The notes under the pieces: model-generated
Database searches by the model: none
Seen by the model: only the letters and a program-made list of their open reading frames with translations
What the model was told of the DNA's origin: nothing
Position numbers and translations under genes: made by a program
NCBI RefSeq assembly: GCF_963548695.1
Contig: NZ_CAUUWA010000007.1
Coordinates: 1 to 60,324, forward strand
Length of the DNA stretch: 60,324 nucleotides
Source: an uncultured Fretibacterium sp.
GTDB lineage: Bacteria > Synergistota > Synergistia > Synergistales > Aminobacteriaceae
Direction: 5' to 3'
Part shown: positions 1 through 6,625 of the stretch, piece by piece
How positions within the stretch are numbered: the first letter of the stretch is position 1
Layout of the letters: each line of letters opens with the position of its first letter

Positions 1-252
1 GAGCGGGCGCAACGGCCGGCTGCACAGGCGCAACGGCCGGCTGAGCGGGCGCAACAGGCGGTTGAGCGGGCGCAACAGGAGGCTGAACGGGCGCAACGGG
101 CGGTTGAGCGGCCGCGACAGGCGGCTGAGCGGGCGCGACAGGCGGCTGTGCGGGCGCAACGGCCGGTTGAGCGGGCGCAACGGCTGGTTGAGCGGGCGCG
201 ACAGGCGGCTGAGCGGGCGCAACGGGCGGCTGAGCGGCCGCGACGGGGGCCA
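1..252 (-). repeat. 12 tandem 21-bp units encoding a PPVAPAQ-type linker
   Basis: Twelve consecutive 21-bp units are visible from base 1 to 252, each a variant of gagcgggcgcaacggccggc plus one base. They are in frame with the GspE-like gene and translate as repeats of P-(P/A)-V-A-P-(A/V)-Q. Substitutions among units are mostly synonymous or A/P/V exchanges, which argues for a maintained coding repeat. The array may continue beyond the left edge. Confidence 0.9.
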
Positions 253-688
253 ACAGGCTTTGAAGGGCCAGATTCGCCCCGCGGATCTCCTCGGCCGGAG
301 CCAGGGCGAAGCGAAGGTCCAGCGAGGCCGCCCTGCGCAATTCCTCCTGGGTCCCCGTGTCCAGGGGGTCCGAGACCGCTACGAGCAACACCGACCCGCG
401 ATCCTGGAACTCCAGGGGAAAAGCGTTCAAGCGCTCCAGGAGGTCCAACGGCAGGATGTTTTGGGTTGACTCGTTGGTCACGTAATCCTGCACATCGACC
501 ACGGGCAACATGAACTGGAGCCCCAGGGCCTCCGTGACCTGGCGCTCCGTCAGAATCCCCAGGCCCACCAGGATAGCCCCCAAACGCTTGTCCGAGTCCA
601 CGGCCTTAGCGCTCAGCCCCCGCTCCAGCTCCTCGGGCGTGACCATGCGAGCCTCAAGCAAAATGTCTCCAAACCTTTTTTTAGCCAT
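1..688 (-). CDS. GspE/PilB-family ATPase, N-terminal part (runs off left edge)
   Basis: The minus-strand frame opens at ATG 688 after a GGAGG at 701-705 and has no stop down to base 1, so at least 229 codons are visible and the C-terminus lies outside the window. The first ~150 residues read like an MshEN/T2SSE N-terminal domain: MAKKRFGDILLEARMVTPEE, an LGAILVGLGILTERQ segment, then VTEALGLQ, QNILPLDLLERLNAFPLEF and VLLVAVSDPLD. This domain precedes the secretion or type IV pilus assembly ATPase core. It is followed by a low-complexity Pro/Ala/Val/Gln linker made of seven-residue repeats. I infer a pilus or type II secretion ATPase, possibly a regulatory paralogue, because the Walker motifs are not in the window. 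It lies 70 bp downstream of the carbamate kinase gene on the same strand. Confidence 0.75.
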   Translation of the reverse strand, partial: MAKKRFGDILLEARMVTPEELERGLSAKAVDSDKRLGAILVGLGILTERQVTEALGLQFMLPVVDVQDYVTNESTQNILPLDLLERLNAFPLEFQDRGSVLLVAVSDPLDTGTQEELRRAASLDLRFALAPAEEIRGANLALQSLLAPVAAAQPPVAPAQPPVAPAQPAVAPAQPAVAPAQPPVAPAQPPVAAAQPPVAPVQPPVAPAQPPVAPAQPAVAPVQPAVAPA

Positions 689-758
689 CGTAATCGAGAA
701 CCTCCGCCTCCTGACTCAACGACACAACAAAAACGCTCCCGGAGCCCTTGGTGAGGGA

Positions 759-1718
759 TCAGAGCACTACGTGCGTCCCCGCCCTATCCGCCACGGCTCT
801 GCCCAAGGACTGAGGATCCGTGATGACGGCGCGTCGCCCATCCCTGCCGGGGCGCTCCAGAAACTGAATAACGGCCTGGATCTTGGGGAGCATACTGCCC
901 GGCGCGAAATGCCCCTCATCCGCATAACGTTCCAGCTCCGCAGCCGTCACCCGGCTCAGTGGCCTCTGGTCCGCACTGCCGAAGTTGACGCAAACTTGAG
1001 GGACCCCCGTGGAGATGACCAAGAGGTCGGCCCTCAGACGCGAGGCCAGGAGGCTCGACGCGAAGTCCTTGTCGATGACGGCATCCCGCCCCTCGAGGGT
1101 ACCGTCCGGACGCCGAATCACGGGGATGCCGCCGCCGCCGACGGCGATGAGACAGTACCCCTGGCTCAGCAGGCTCTCGATGACCGGGGCCTCGATAATC
1201 TCCCTCGGCCTCGGGGAGGCCACCACCCGGCGGTAGCCGCGTCCGGCATCGCTGACCAGAGCCCAGTCGGGATGCTCGCGGCGCACCCGTTCCACCTGAT
1301 CCTCCCCCAAAAAGGAACCTATCGGTTTCGAGGGTTTTCCAAACGCGGGGTCGTCCGCATCCACCAGGACCTGGGTTACGACCGTTACGGCGGTCTTATC
1401 CATCCTCCTCCGCCGGAACTCGTTGCCCATGGCCTGTTGGATTTGATATCCTATGGCCCCCTGCGTGTCCGCGCCGCAGTTCACCAGAGGAACCGGATGT
1501 ATCCCCTCCATCCGCTCGGCGATCTCCGAACGCCGCAGGGCAAACCCCACTTGAGGGCCATTGCCGTGAGTGATAACCACGTCATAGCCGCCCTCCATCA
1601 TATCCGCGATATGGACCGCCGTCTCACATATGGCCGCGTACTGATCCGCTACGGTCTTATGAGCCTCATCCTTGATCAGCGAGTTTCCCCCGATCGCGAC
1701 CACCGCCAGCCTGCCCAT
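759..1718 (-). CDS. arcC: Carbamate kinase
   Basis: A 319-residue protein of the usual carbamate kinase length (amino-acid kinase fold). It catalyses carbamoyl phosphate + ADP to ATP + carbamate and is cytosolic. Visible motifs are the N-terminal VVAIGGNSLIKD phosphate loop, THGNGPQVG near residue 50, and PKIQAVIQFLE followed by AVITDP near the C-terminus, all typical of the family. The ATG at 1718 follows a GGGGAA stretch. No arginine deiminase or ornithine carbamoyltransferase is adjacent. In this window the enzyme could take carbamoyl phosphate from the distant allantoin/carbamoyltransferase genes, but that link is inference. Confidence 0.93.
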   Translation of the reverse strand: MGRLAVVAIGGNSLIKDEAHKTVADQYAAICETAVHIADMMEGGYDVVITHGNGPQVGFALRRSEIAERMEGIHPVPLVNCGADTQGAIGYQIQQAMGNEFRRRRMDKTAVTVVTQVLVDADDPAFGKPSKPIGSFLGEDQVERVRREHPDWALVSDAGRGYRRVVASPRPREIIEAPVIESLLSQGYCLIAVGGGGIPVIRRPDGTLEGRDAVIDKDFASSLLASRLRADLLVISTGVPQVCVNFGSADQRPLSRVTAAELERYADEGHFAPGSMLPKIQAVIQFLERPGRDGRRAVITDPQSLGRAVADRAGTHVVL

Positions 1719-1862
1719 AAAAGTTCCCCGCCCCTTTCGTCATCCCATGAGGTCCAACCGCCCCATAGGACGCCCACATCACGCCCGAACGCTCCCGCCT
1801 CGGTGGGGTGAGGTCACGTCGTACTCGTTATCGTTATCGGTATCGGATCGAAAAAACTTTTA

Positions 1863-1891
1863 TTGATTGTACCATTTCAAAGGGATACAAT
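1863..1891 (+). promoter_or_regulatory. Sigma-70-type promoter for the manC-like gene
   Basis: TTGATT at 1863-1868 and TACAAT at 1886-1891 are separated by exactly 17 bp. The predicted start near 1898 leaves a ~70-nt leader before the ATG at 1968. The intergenic stretch 1719-1967 also carries a short CGTTATC-rich run at 1824-1850 whose role I cannot assign. Confidence 0.6.
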
Positions 1892-1967
1892 CCACAGGGT
1901 ACCGAGCCCGATGAGCGGAACGGCACGAGGTACTCTCTTCTAAGTTTATTTGCAGGGAGCGATGGAG

Positions 1968-3353
1968 ATGTCCGAACTTTATGGTCTGATCCTCACGGGA
2001 GGAAGCGGAACGCGGCTATGGCCGAGGTCCCGTGAGGACCTACCCAAACAGTTTCTGGCCCTGTCCGGCACGCGGACACTGTTCCAGGAGACGATCGTGC
2101 GGATGCTGCGCATCCTGCCCGTGGAACACCTTCGGGCGGTGACCGGAGCCCAGTGGGGCTCCCTGGTGGCCCATCAGGCCCGGGAGGTCGCGGGGCCGTT
2201 CGAGGACCTCATCGTGACGGAGCCGACGATGCGCAGCACGGCGCCGGCAATCCTGTTGGGCTGCGAGTCGCTCCGGGAGTCGGGCGCGCAGGACGAGGAC
2301 ATCGTGATCGTCACCCCCAGCGACCACATCGTCCGGAACTCGGACGCCTTCGCCTCGGCCCTGGAGCGCGCGGCGGAGGCCGCGGCCGCGGGATACCTGG
2401 CGACATTGGGCATCGTCCCCGACCGGCCCGATACCGGTTTCGGCTACATCCGCAAAGGTGTGGGGCGAGGAGCCTGGTTCGAGGCCGAGGCGTTCGTGGA
2501 AAAACCCGACCTGGGTACCGCTCGGGAGTACCTGCGAAGCGGCGCCTATCTCTGGAACGGCGGCGTGTTCGTCTTCTCCCTCGGCTCTCTCCAGCGGGAG
2601 CTCGAGCGGACGGCCCCGGACCTGGCCGCCCTAGCGGGGCGGGGAGCGGAGGCGCTGGCCGGGGACTTCGAGGGCATCGAGCCCGTCTCCTTCGACTGCG
2701 CCGTCATGGAGCGGGCGCGGAGGGTGGCGGTGGTTCCGCTGGACGCGGGCTGGTCCGACGTCGGCTCCTGGGACGCGCTGCACGAGGTGTCCGACCGCGA
2801 CGACCGGGGCAACGCAACGATCGGGGATGTGACGCTCCGGAACGCCTCCGACTGCTTCGTGGATTCCCGGAACCGGCTGACGGTGCTGAGCGACGTCGAG
2901 GACCTCATCGTCGTCGATTCGCCCGACGCCCTCTTCGTCACGCGGCGCGGGGCCTCCCAGGGCGTGCGCGACGTCGTCCGGAGGCTGAAGGCCGAGGGGC
3001 GGCGGGAGGTCAGCCAGATCTCCGAGTGCACGAGACCCTGGGGGGCCTACCGGGTCCTCTGCGAGGCGGAACGCTTCAAGGTCCGGCACTTGGTGATGAC
3101 GCCGGGCAAGGCGGCATCCTTCCCGCCCCGCTGCCACAGCGTCGAGCACTGGGTCGTCGTGAAGGGGGCGGCGCGCGTGCGCCTCGGAGACGAGGAGCAC
3201 TTCATTCCCGAGGGGGACGGGATCTTCATCCCCAAGAACGTTCCCTGCCGGCTGGAGAACTGCGGGCGGATCGGCCTTGAGGTCATATCGGTCCTGGAGG
3301 GCGAATATTTAGGCGAGGGCGAGGGCGAGGACGTCATTCTGAAAAAAGCCTGA
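1968..3353 (+). CDS. manC: Mannose-1-phosphate guanylyltransferase (ManC/AlgA type, with cupin domain)
   Basis: A 461-residue bifunctional-type protein. The N-terminal nucleotidyltransferase has the signature LILTGGSGTRLWPRSR and the substrate motif FVEKPD. The C-terminal ~110 residues form a cupin-like domain starting near RPWGAYRVL, as in type II phosphomannose isomerase/GMP enzymes. It should make GDP-mannose from mannose-1-phosphate and GTP for cell-surface polysaccharide. I chose ATG 1968 because AGGGAG lies 8 bp upstream; ATG 1962 and TTG 1950 are in-frame alternatives. It sits alone behind its own promoter. The C-terminal domain lacks the full RXDXRXXXW-type active site that I would expect of an active isomerase, so I claim only the GMP activity with confidence. 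Confidence 0.88.
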   Translation: MSELYGLILTGGSGTRLWPRSREDLPKQFLALSGTRTLFQETIVRMLRILPVEHLRAVTGAQWGSLVAHQAREVAGPFEDLIVTEPTMRSTAPAILLGCESLRESGAQDEDIVIVTPSDHIVRNSDAFASALERAAEAAAAGYLATLGIVPDRPDTGFGYIRKGVGRGAWFEAEAFVEKPDLGTAREYLRSGAYLWNGGVFVFSLGSLQRELERTAPDLAALAGRGAEALAGDFEGIEPVSFDCAVMERARRVAVVPLDAGWSDVGSWDALHEVSDRDDRGNATIGDVTLRNASDCFVDSRNRLTVLSDVEDLIVVDSPDALFVTRRGASQGVRDVVRRLKAEGRREVSQISECTRPWGAYRVLCEAERFKVRHLVMTPGKAASFPPRCHSVEHWVVVKGAARVRLGDEEHFIPEGDGIFIPKNVPCRLENCGRIGLEVISVLEGEYLGEGEGEDVILKKA

Positions 3354-3362
3354 AGGTCTGCG

Positions 3363-3454
3363 AACGCTGGATTGCGATGATGAGAGCGACACGGCACAAA
3401 CACCTGTGATTCAGCGTTTTTCTGTTTTCTCACGCTTCTTCGGAAAACAGAAGA
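3363..3454 (+). terminator. Possible manC terminator and adjacent inverted repeat
   Basis: AACGCTG (3363-3369) pairs with CAGCGTT (3412-3418), followed by TTTCTGTTTT, which could terminate manC, although the loop is long. Overlapping it is a perfect 10-bp inverted repeat, TTCTGTTTTC (3420-3429) with GAAAACAGAA (3443-3452), which spans the stop codon of the minus-strand remnant. Confidence 0.35.
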
Positions 3455-3645
3455 AGCTCCGCGGTTTCCGGAACATGACCCTTCCTTAAAGCCTTATCCC
3501 GCAGGGAGTTTTGTTCCACATCCTCGTTTCCCCAATGATCCCAGCCCTTACGGGCAAAGCGCGCAAAAAGCTCGAGATAGGGGCCGGGAGAGCAACTCTC
3601 AATGATGCATATATATCGTTGGGCTTTATTGTAAATCCAAGCCAC
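3430..3645 (-). pseudogene. C-terminal remnant of an MT-A70-family adenine methyltransferase
   Basis: The 71-residue frame contains IIESCSPGPYLELFARFARK followed by GWDHWGNE. This closely resembles the conserved C-terminal end of phage and plasmid MT-A70 (Ime4-like) N6-adenine methyltransferases, where a PGPYLELFAR...GW..WGNE block closes the domain. Full proteins are around 180-220 residues and carry the catalytic DPPW motif upstream. Here the frame is blocked by a TAG just before the first possible start and no DPPW is present. I therefore read it as a decayed fragment of a mobile or restriction-modification gene. The local sequence is visibly richer in A/T than its neighbours, fitting acquired DNA. 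Confidence 0.7.
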
Positions 3646-3744
3646 TGACTATGGGGGTGGTCAATAAATACTTTACGTGTGATAATAGAAACACTGAATT
3701 AAATACGGGAACGTGTCCTGCGTTTCCTCGAAGGAGGTGGGCGG

Positions 3745-4419
3745 GTGTCGGGCAAATCCTGGAAGAGGCGTATCTTGCTGGTCCGGCATGGCCAGACCGA
3801 TTGGAACCTGCGTTATTGCTTTCAGGGCCAGACGGATGTTCCCCTGAACGCCGAGGGGCTGGCTCAGGCAGAACGCCTGGCGGAACGTTTCGCGCAGTGG
3901 CCCGCGGAAAAAGTCTATTCCAGCCCCCTGCAGCGGGCGCTGAGTACGGCGCAGACCCTGGCAAAGCCTCGCGGGCTCTGGACCGTGATACTGGATGGCT
4001 TGAAGGAGATCCATTTCGGGTCCTGGGAGGGACGCTCCATTCGGGCGGTGGAACGGGAGGAGAGGGGTGCGTTTCGGGCCTGGATGCGCGATCCCTTCTT
4101 CAACATGCCGCCCGGCGCCGAGACCTGGGAGGCCATAAGGGACCGGGTGGAGAGGGCCCTCGAGTTGATTCTGATGGATCCGCACGAGCGGTTTGCCATC
4201 GTGACCCACGGCGGCATCATCAGGGCGCTCTTCGCGGTGCTGCTGGGGCTTGATCCGCATACCGTCTGGCGCCTCAGGGTGTTCAACTGTTCCCTGAGCG
4301 GGGTGGAGCTTGGACCGGACGGGCCGGCTCTCGTCTTCTCGAACGACGACCTGCATCTGCGTTGGGCGTCTGAAAGTGGATCCGGAGATACCGGAGGGCG
4401 CCCTCTGCCCCTATGGTAA
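3745..4419 (+). CDS. Histidine phosphatase family protein (phosphoglycerate mutase-like)
   Basis: A 224-residue protein starting at GTG 3745, seven bases after AAGGAGG. It carries the histidine phosphatase signature LLVRHGQTDWN near residue 12 with the catalytic His. It also has the SSPLQRALSTAQT block near residue 58, the acidic LKEIHFGSWEG block near residue 90, and the second catalytic His in IVTHGGIIRAL near residue 155. This architecture is shared by alpha-ribazole phosphatase (CobC), GpmB and broad-specificity sugar phosphatases. I cannot choose among them from sequence alone. No cobalamin synthesis genes are adjacent, although a B12 riboswitch occurs elsewhere in the window. The C-terminal ~20 residues look divergent. 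Confidence 0.85.
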   Translation: MSGKSWKRRILLVRHGQTDWNLRYCFQGQTDVPLNAEGLAQAERLAERFAQWPAEKVYSSPLQRALSTAQTLAKPRGLWTVILDGLKEIHFGSWEGRSIRAVEREERGAFRAWMRDPFFNMPPGAETWEAIRDRVERALELILMDPHERFAIVTHGGIIRALFAVLLGLDPHTVWRLRVFNCSLSGVELGPDGPALVFSNDDLHLRWASESGSGDTGGRPLPLW

Positions 4420-4548
4420 AATCGCGGCGCACTCCCGGCCCTTTGCGCTCCGGAGCCCCGTTCAAGCGGTCCTGTCCGGGAATGAGAGAGAGTTTTCGGC
4501 GCGGACGGGTGCAACTATGATCCGGGAAACGAGGTGATCGTCCGCCCT

Positions 4549-5133
4549 ATGGAGGAGAGAACGGAGGAGAGAACATCGGCTTCGCTGAGCCCCGAGAGGG
4601 AAAGGGCTCTGTGGGCGCTCTGCCGTTCCGGTGACGCGAATGCCCGCGAGGAATTGATCGTCGCCTACAGGCCCCTTGTCTTTTGGGTCGCGGGGCGAAT
4701 CCATGCAGCCCCCTCCTTGAGGCAGGATCTCGTCCAAGAGGGAATGTTGGCTATGATCGGGGCCGTGGATCGGTTCGACCCCGACCGGGACCTGAAGTTC
4801 GCCACCTATGCCTGCCATCGGATCCGGGGGCAGATGCTCAATATGCTGGAGCGTTCGGAGCGCCGTGCCCCGGTCCCTGTTCCGGACGAGTGGCTCGAGG
4901 TCGTCCCCGCGCCGGGGGACGAGGACTGGCTGGATGTCGCCGAAAGCATCGCCCGCCTGCGGGGGCGTGAGGCGGAGGTGGTCTCCGCCCTCTTCTTCGA
5001 GGGAAAGGACCCCAGGGCCGTGGCTGACGAGCAGCACCTGGACGTCAGCCACGTGTATCGCCTGCGGCGCAGCGCCATTGCCCGCATTCGGAGCTGGCTG
5101 GGGCTGCCCTCCACCCAACAGGCTTCCCAATAG
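4549..5133 (+). CDS. RNA polymerase sigma factor, sigma-70 family (short, regions 2 and 4)
   Basis: A 194-residue protein. Region 2 is clear: REELIVAYRPLVFWVAGRI, DLVQEGMLAMIGAVDRFDPD, then FATYACHRIRGQMLNMLE. Region 4 is a C-terminal helix-turn-helix around LRGREAEVVSALFFEGKDP and VSHVYRLRRSAIARIRSWL. A conventional region 3 is nearly absent between them, replaced by an acidic linker. I place the start at ATG 4549 because GAGGTGATC (4531-4539) is a strong match to the anti-Shine-Dalgarno, 9 bp upstream. GTG 4534, inside that element, is less likely. No anti-sigma factor is adjacent. It could be an alternative sigma factor of the FliA or SigH kind, but the regulon is unknown. Confidence 0.85.
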   Translation: MEERTEERTSASLSPERERALWALCRSGDANAREELIVAYRPLVFWVAGRIHAAPSLRQDLVQEGMLAMIGAVDRFDPDRDLKFATYACHRIRGQMLNMLERSERRAPVPVPDEWLEVVPAPGDEDWLDVAESIARLRGREAEVVSALFFEGKDPRAVADEQHLDVSHVYRLRRSAIARIRSWLGLPSTQQASQ

Positions 5134-5179
5134 GCCTTCCAACAGGTTTTTGGGAGTCTGGAACGGAAATTTCTTACCC

Positions 5180-5208
5180 CAGGTCTGGGGGCAGGACCCC
5201 CAGACCTG
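5180..5208. terminator. Intrinsic terminator between convergent genes
   Basis: CAGGTCTGGGGG (5180-5191) pairs perfectly with CCCCCAGACCTG (5197-5208) across a five-base loop, followed on the plus strand by TTCTTGT. It lies between the convergent ends of the sigma factor gene and the sugar kinase gene and probably serves both. Confidence 0.7.
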
Positions 5209-5217
5209 TTCTTGTCC

Positions 5218-6453
5218 CTACATCCAGGGGAGGGTGTCGGGGTTCTCGTTATGGTGAAGAAAATACTCCATGCAGTGGACGAGGGCGCGCTCGCCCCCGA
5301 GCGAGCCGCTCTTGGAGATTAAGGGGAGCCCGTCGAAGGGTCCTCCGGACAGGCTCAGGAGCGTGATCCCCTCCTGGATCTCCCGTTCCAGGGCCACGTT
5401 CTCCGCCTTGACCCTCCGGGCAATGCGCACGGCGCAGTCCCCGCCGGTGATACACAGCCCTCCTATCTTCGTGCGTCCCATGATCTCGCGGACCGTGTCC
5501 GCCATCAGGTCCATGAACCCTTCGATGTCCCCGTTCGGGTATTCGCCACGCACAAAACGTTTTTCCTCCGTCGTCGCGATGAGCAGAATGGACTGCCCGC
5601 AGCGGAGCAGCGGCTCCGCCTCGTCCGCCGCCCTGACGCGGGCCTCTGCAACCCGGTCGGTCCCAAGCCCTTCGGCCGAGACGCCAATGGCCTGGACGAA
5701 TCCATTTTCCAGAAGCTGGCGCGCCTGGCGCACGCTCCGCGGGTGAGCCGTCCCAACGACGAAGACAAAGGGCTTCGGAGCCGTGGCCAGGGCCTCGGCG
5801 AGCCCGACGGACCCCACCCAGAGCACCTCTTTGGCGGGCCGGGCCCTCAGGACGCCCCGCACGATCATCCTGAGGTCCTCGTCGTTCTCGGCGTCGAAGC
5901 AATAGCAACCCTTGTTGGCGGCGATCTCCGTCGTCCTGCCCGATCGGACCTGGTCGGCCGGGATCTCGCGAGGATCCAGCCCCGCCTGGGCGAGCAGGGC
6001 AACGGCTGCGGCCGAGCTGGCGGACTGCGAGGTCGTCACGGTAAGGGACGACATCCGCTCGTGCTTGTCCAGGTAGACGGTTCCCTCCTCAATGGCCCGG
6101 CGGCTGCGGGAGAAGGCGGACACGACGACGATGGTGTCGAACCCCATCTCGCGGGCCAGCACCTGCACCTCGGGCCCGACGTTGCCCCGAAGGCCCGGCT
6201 CGACGCGTTTGAAGAAGATGGTACTGTCCTTCCAGGGCATCAGGTCGCGTGCAACGTTCTCAATCTTGCTGCCGGCACGCTCCGGGGAATAAAAAAAGGT
6301 TTCGGTGTCGACGGCGACGACGGAGTATTTCCTGAGGGACCCCAGAGAACCCGAATCCAGGGTCACGGCGGCACGGTAACCCCCGTTCATGAACTTTGCC
6401 GCGGTCTCCACGGCCCCGGTGTAATCGTCGGCGACAACCACGTAATCGAACAT
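5218..6453 (-). CDS. Four-carbon acid sugar kinase family protein (OtnK/DtnK, former DUF1537)
   Basis: A 411-residue protein. The N-terminus carries ADDYTGAVETAAKF, equivalent to the ADDxTGA signature of the four-carbon acid sugar kinases. The C-terminal nucleotide-binding domain has GGLCITGGDCAVRIARRV and LSGGPFDGLPLISKSGSLGG. Characterised members phosphorylate D-threonate, D-erythronate or related acids in the cytosol. I put the start at ATG 6453 because AGGAGGAG lies just upstream; an earlier in-frame GTG (6471) falls within that ribosome site. The usual partners (PdxA2, OtnC aldolase, NAD-dependent dehydrogenase) are absent here, so the substrate cannot be inferred from context. It is a single-gene unit ending at the bidirectional hairpin. 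Confidence 0.85.
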   Translation of the reverse strand: MFDYVVVADDYTGAVETAAKFMNGGYRAAVTLDSGSLGSLRKYSVVAVDTETFFYSPERAGSKIENVARDLMPWKDSTIFFKRVEPGLRGNVGPEVQVLAREMGFDTIVVVSAFSRSRRAIEEGTVYLDKHERMSSLTVTTSQSASSAAAVALLAQAGLDPREIPADQVRSGRTTEIAANKGCYCFDAENDEDLRMIVRGVLRARPAKEVLWVGSVGLAEALATAPKPFVFVVGTAHPRSVRQARQLLENGFVQAIGVSAEGLGTDRVAEARVRAADEAEPLLRCGQSILLIATTEEKRFVRGEYPNGDIEGFMDLMADTVREIMGRTKIGGLCITGGDCAVRIARRVKAENVALEREIQEGITLLSLSGGPFDGLPLISKSGSLGGERALVHCMEYFLHHNENPDTLPWM

Positions 6454-6625
6454 GCTGCGACTCCTCCTCACAACGGCTTGAAAAACACGGTCTGAAAATC
6501 TTCAGTCGGGCGCCAATCCTACAGATATTTTAAGTCCCTCCGGCCGTCCAGGAAACCCTGCGGGGCGTCCGGGACGAGCAGGGTGTCCTCGTCAGAAGAT
6601 AGATTGTATTGGAAGGTACATTGCA

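Noticed and set aside
1..252. CRISPR array
   Set aside because: The 21-bp units are contiguous with no spacers, vary by codon-like substitutions and lie in frame within a coding sequence.
62..1811. Long plus-strand frames opposite the GspE-like and carbamate kinase genes
   Set aside because: They are antisense shadows of genes on the minus strand; their products are Arg/Pro/Gly-rich and have no domain resemblance.
2153..3280. 375-codon second plus-strand frame inside manC
   Set aside because: It is a high-GC shadow of the ManC frame with Arg/Gly-rich composition; manC has all the family motifs.
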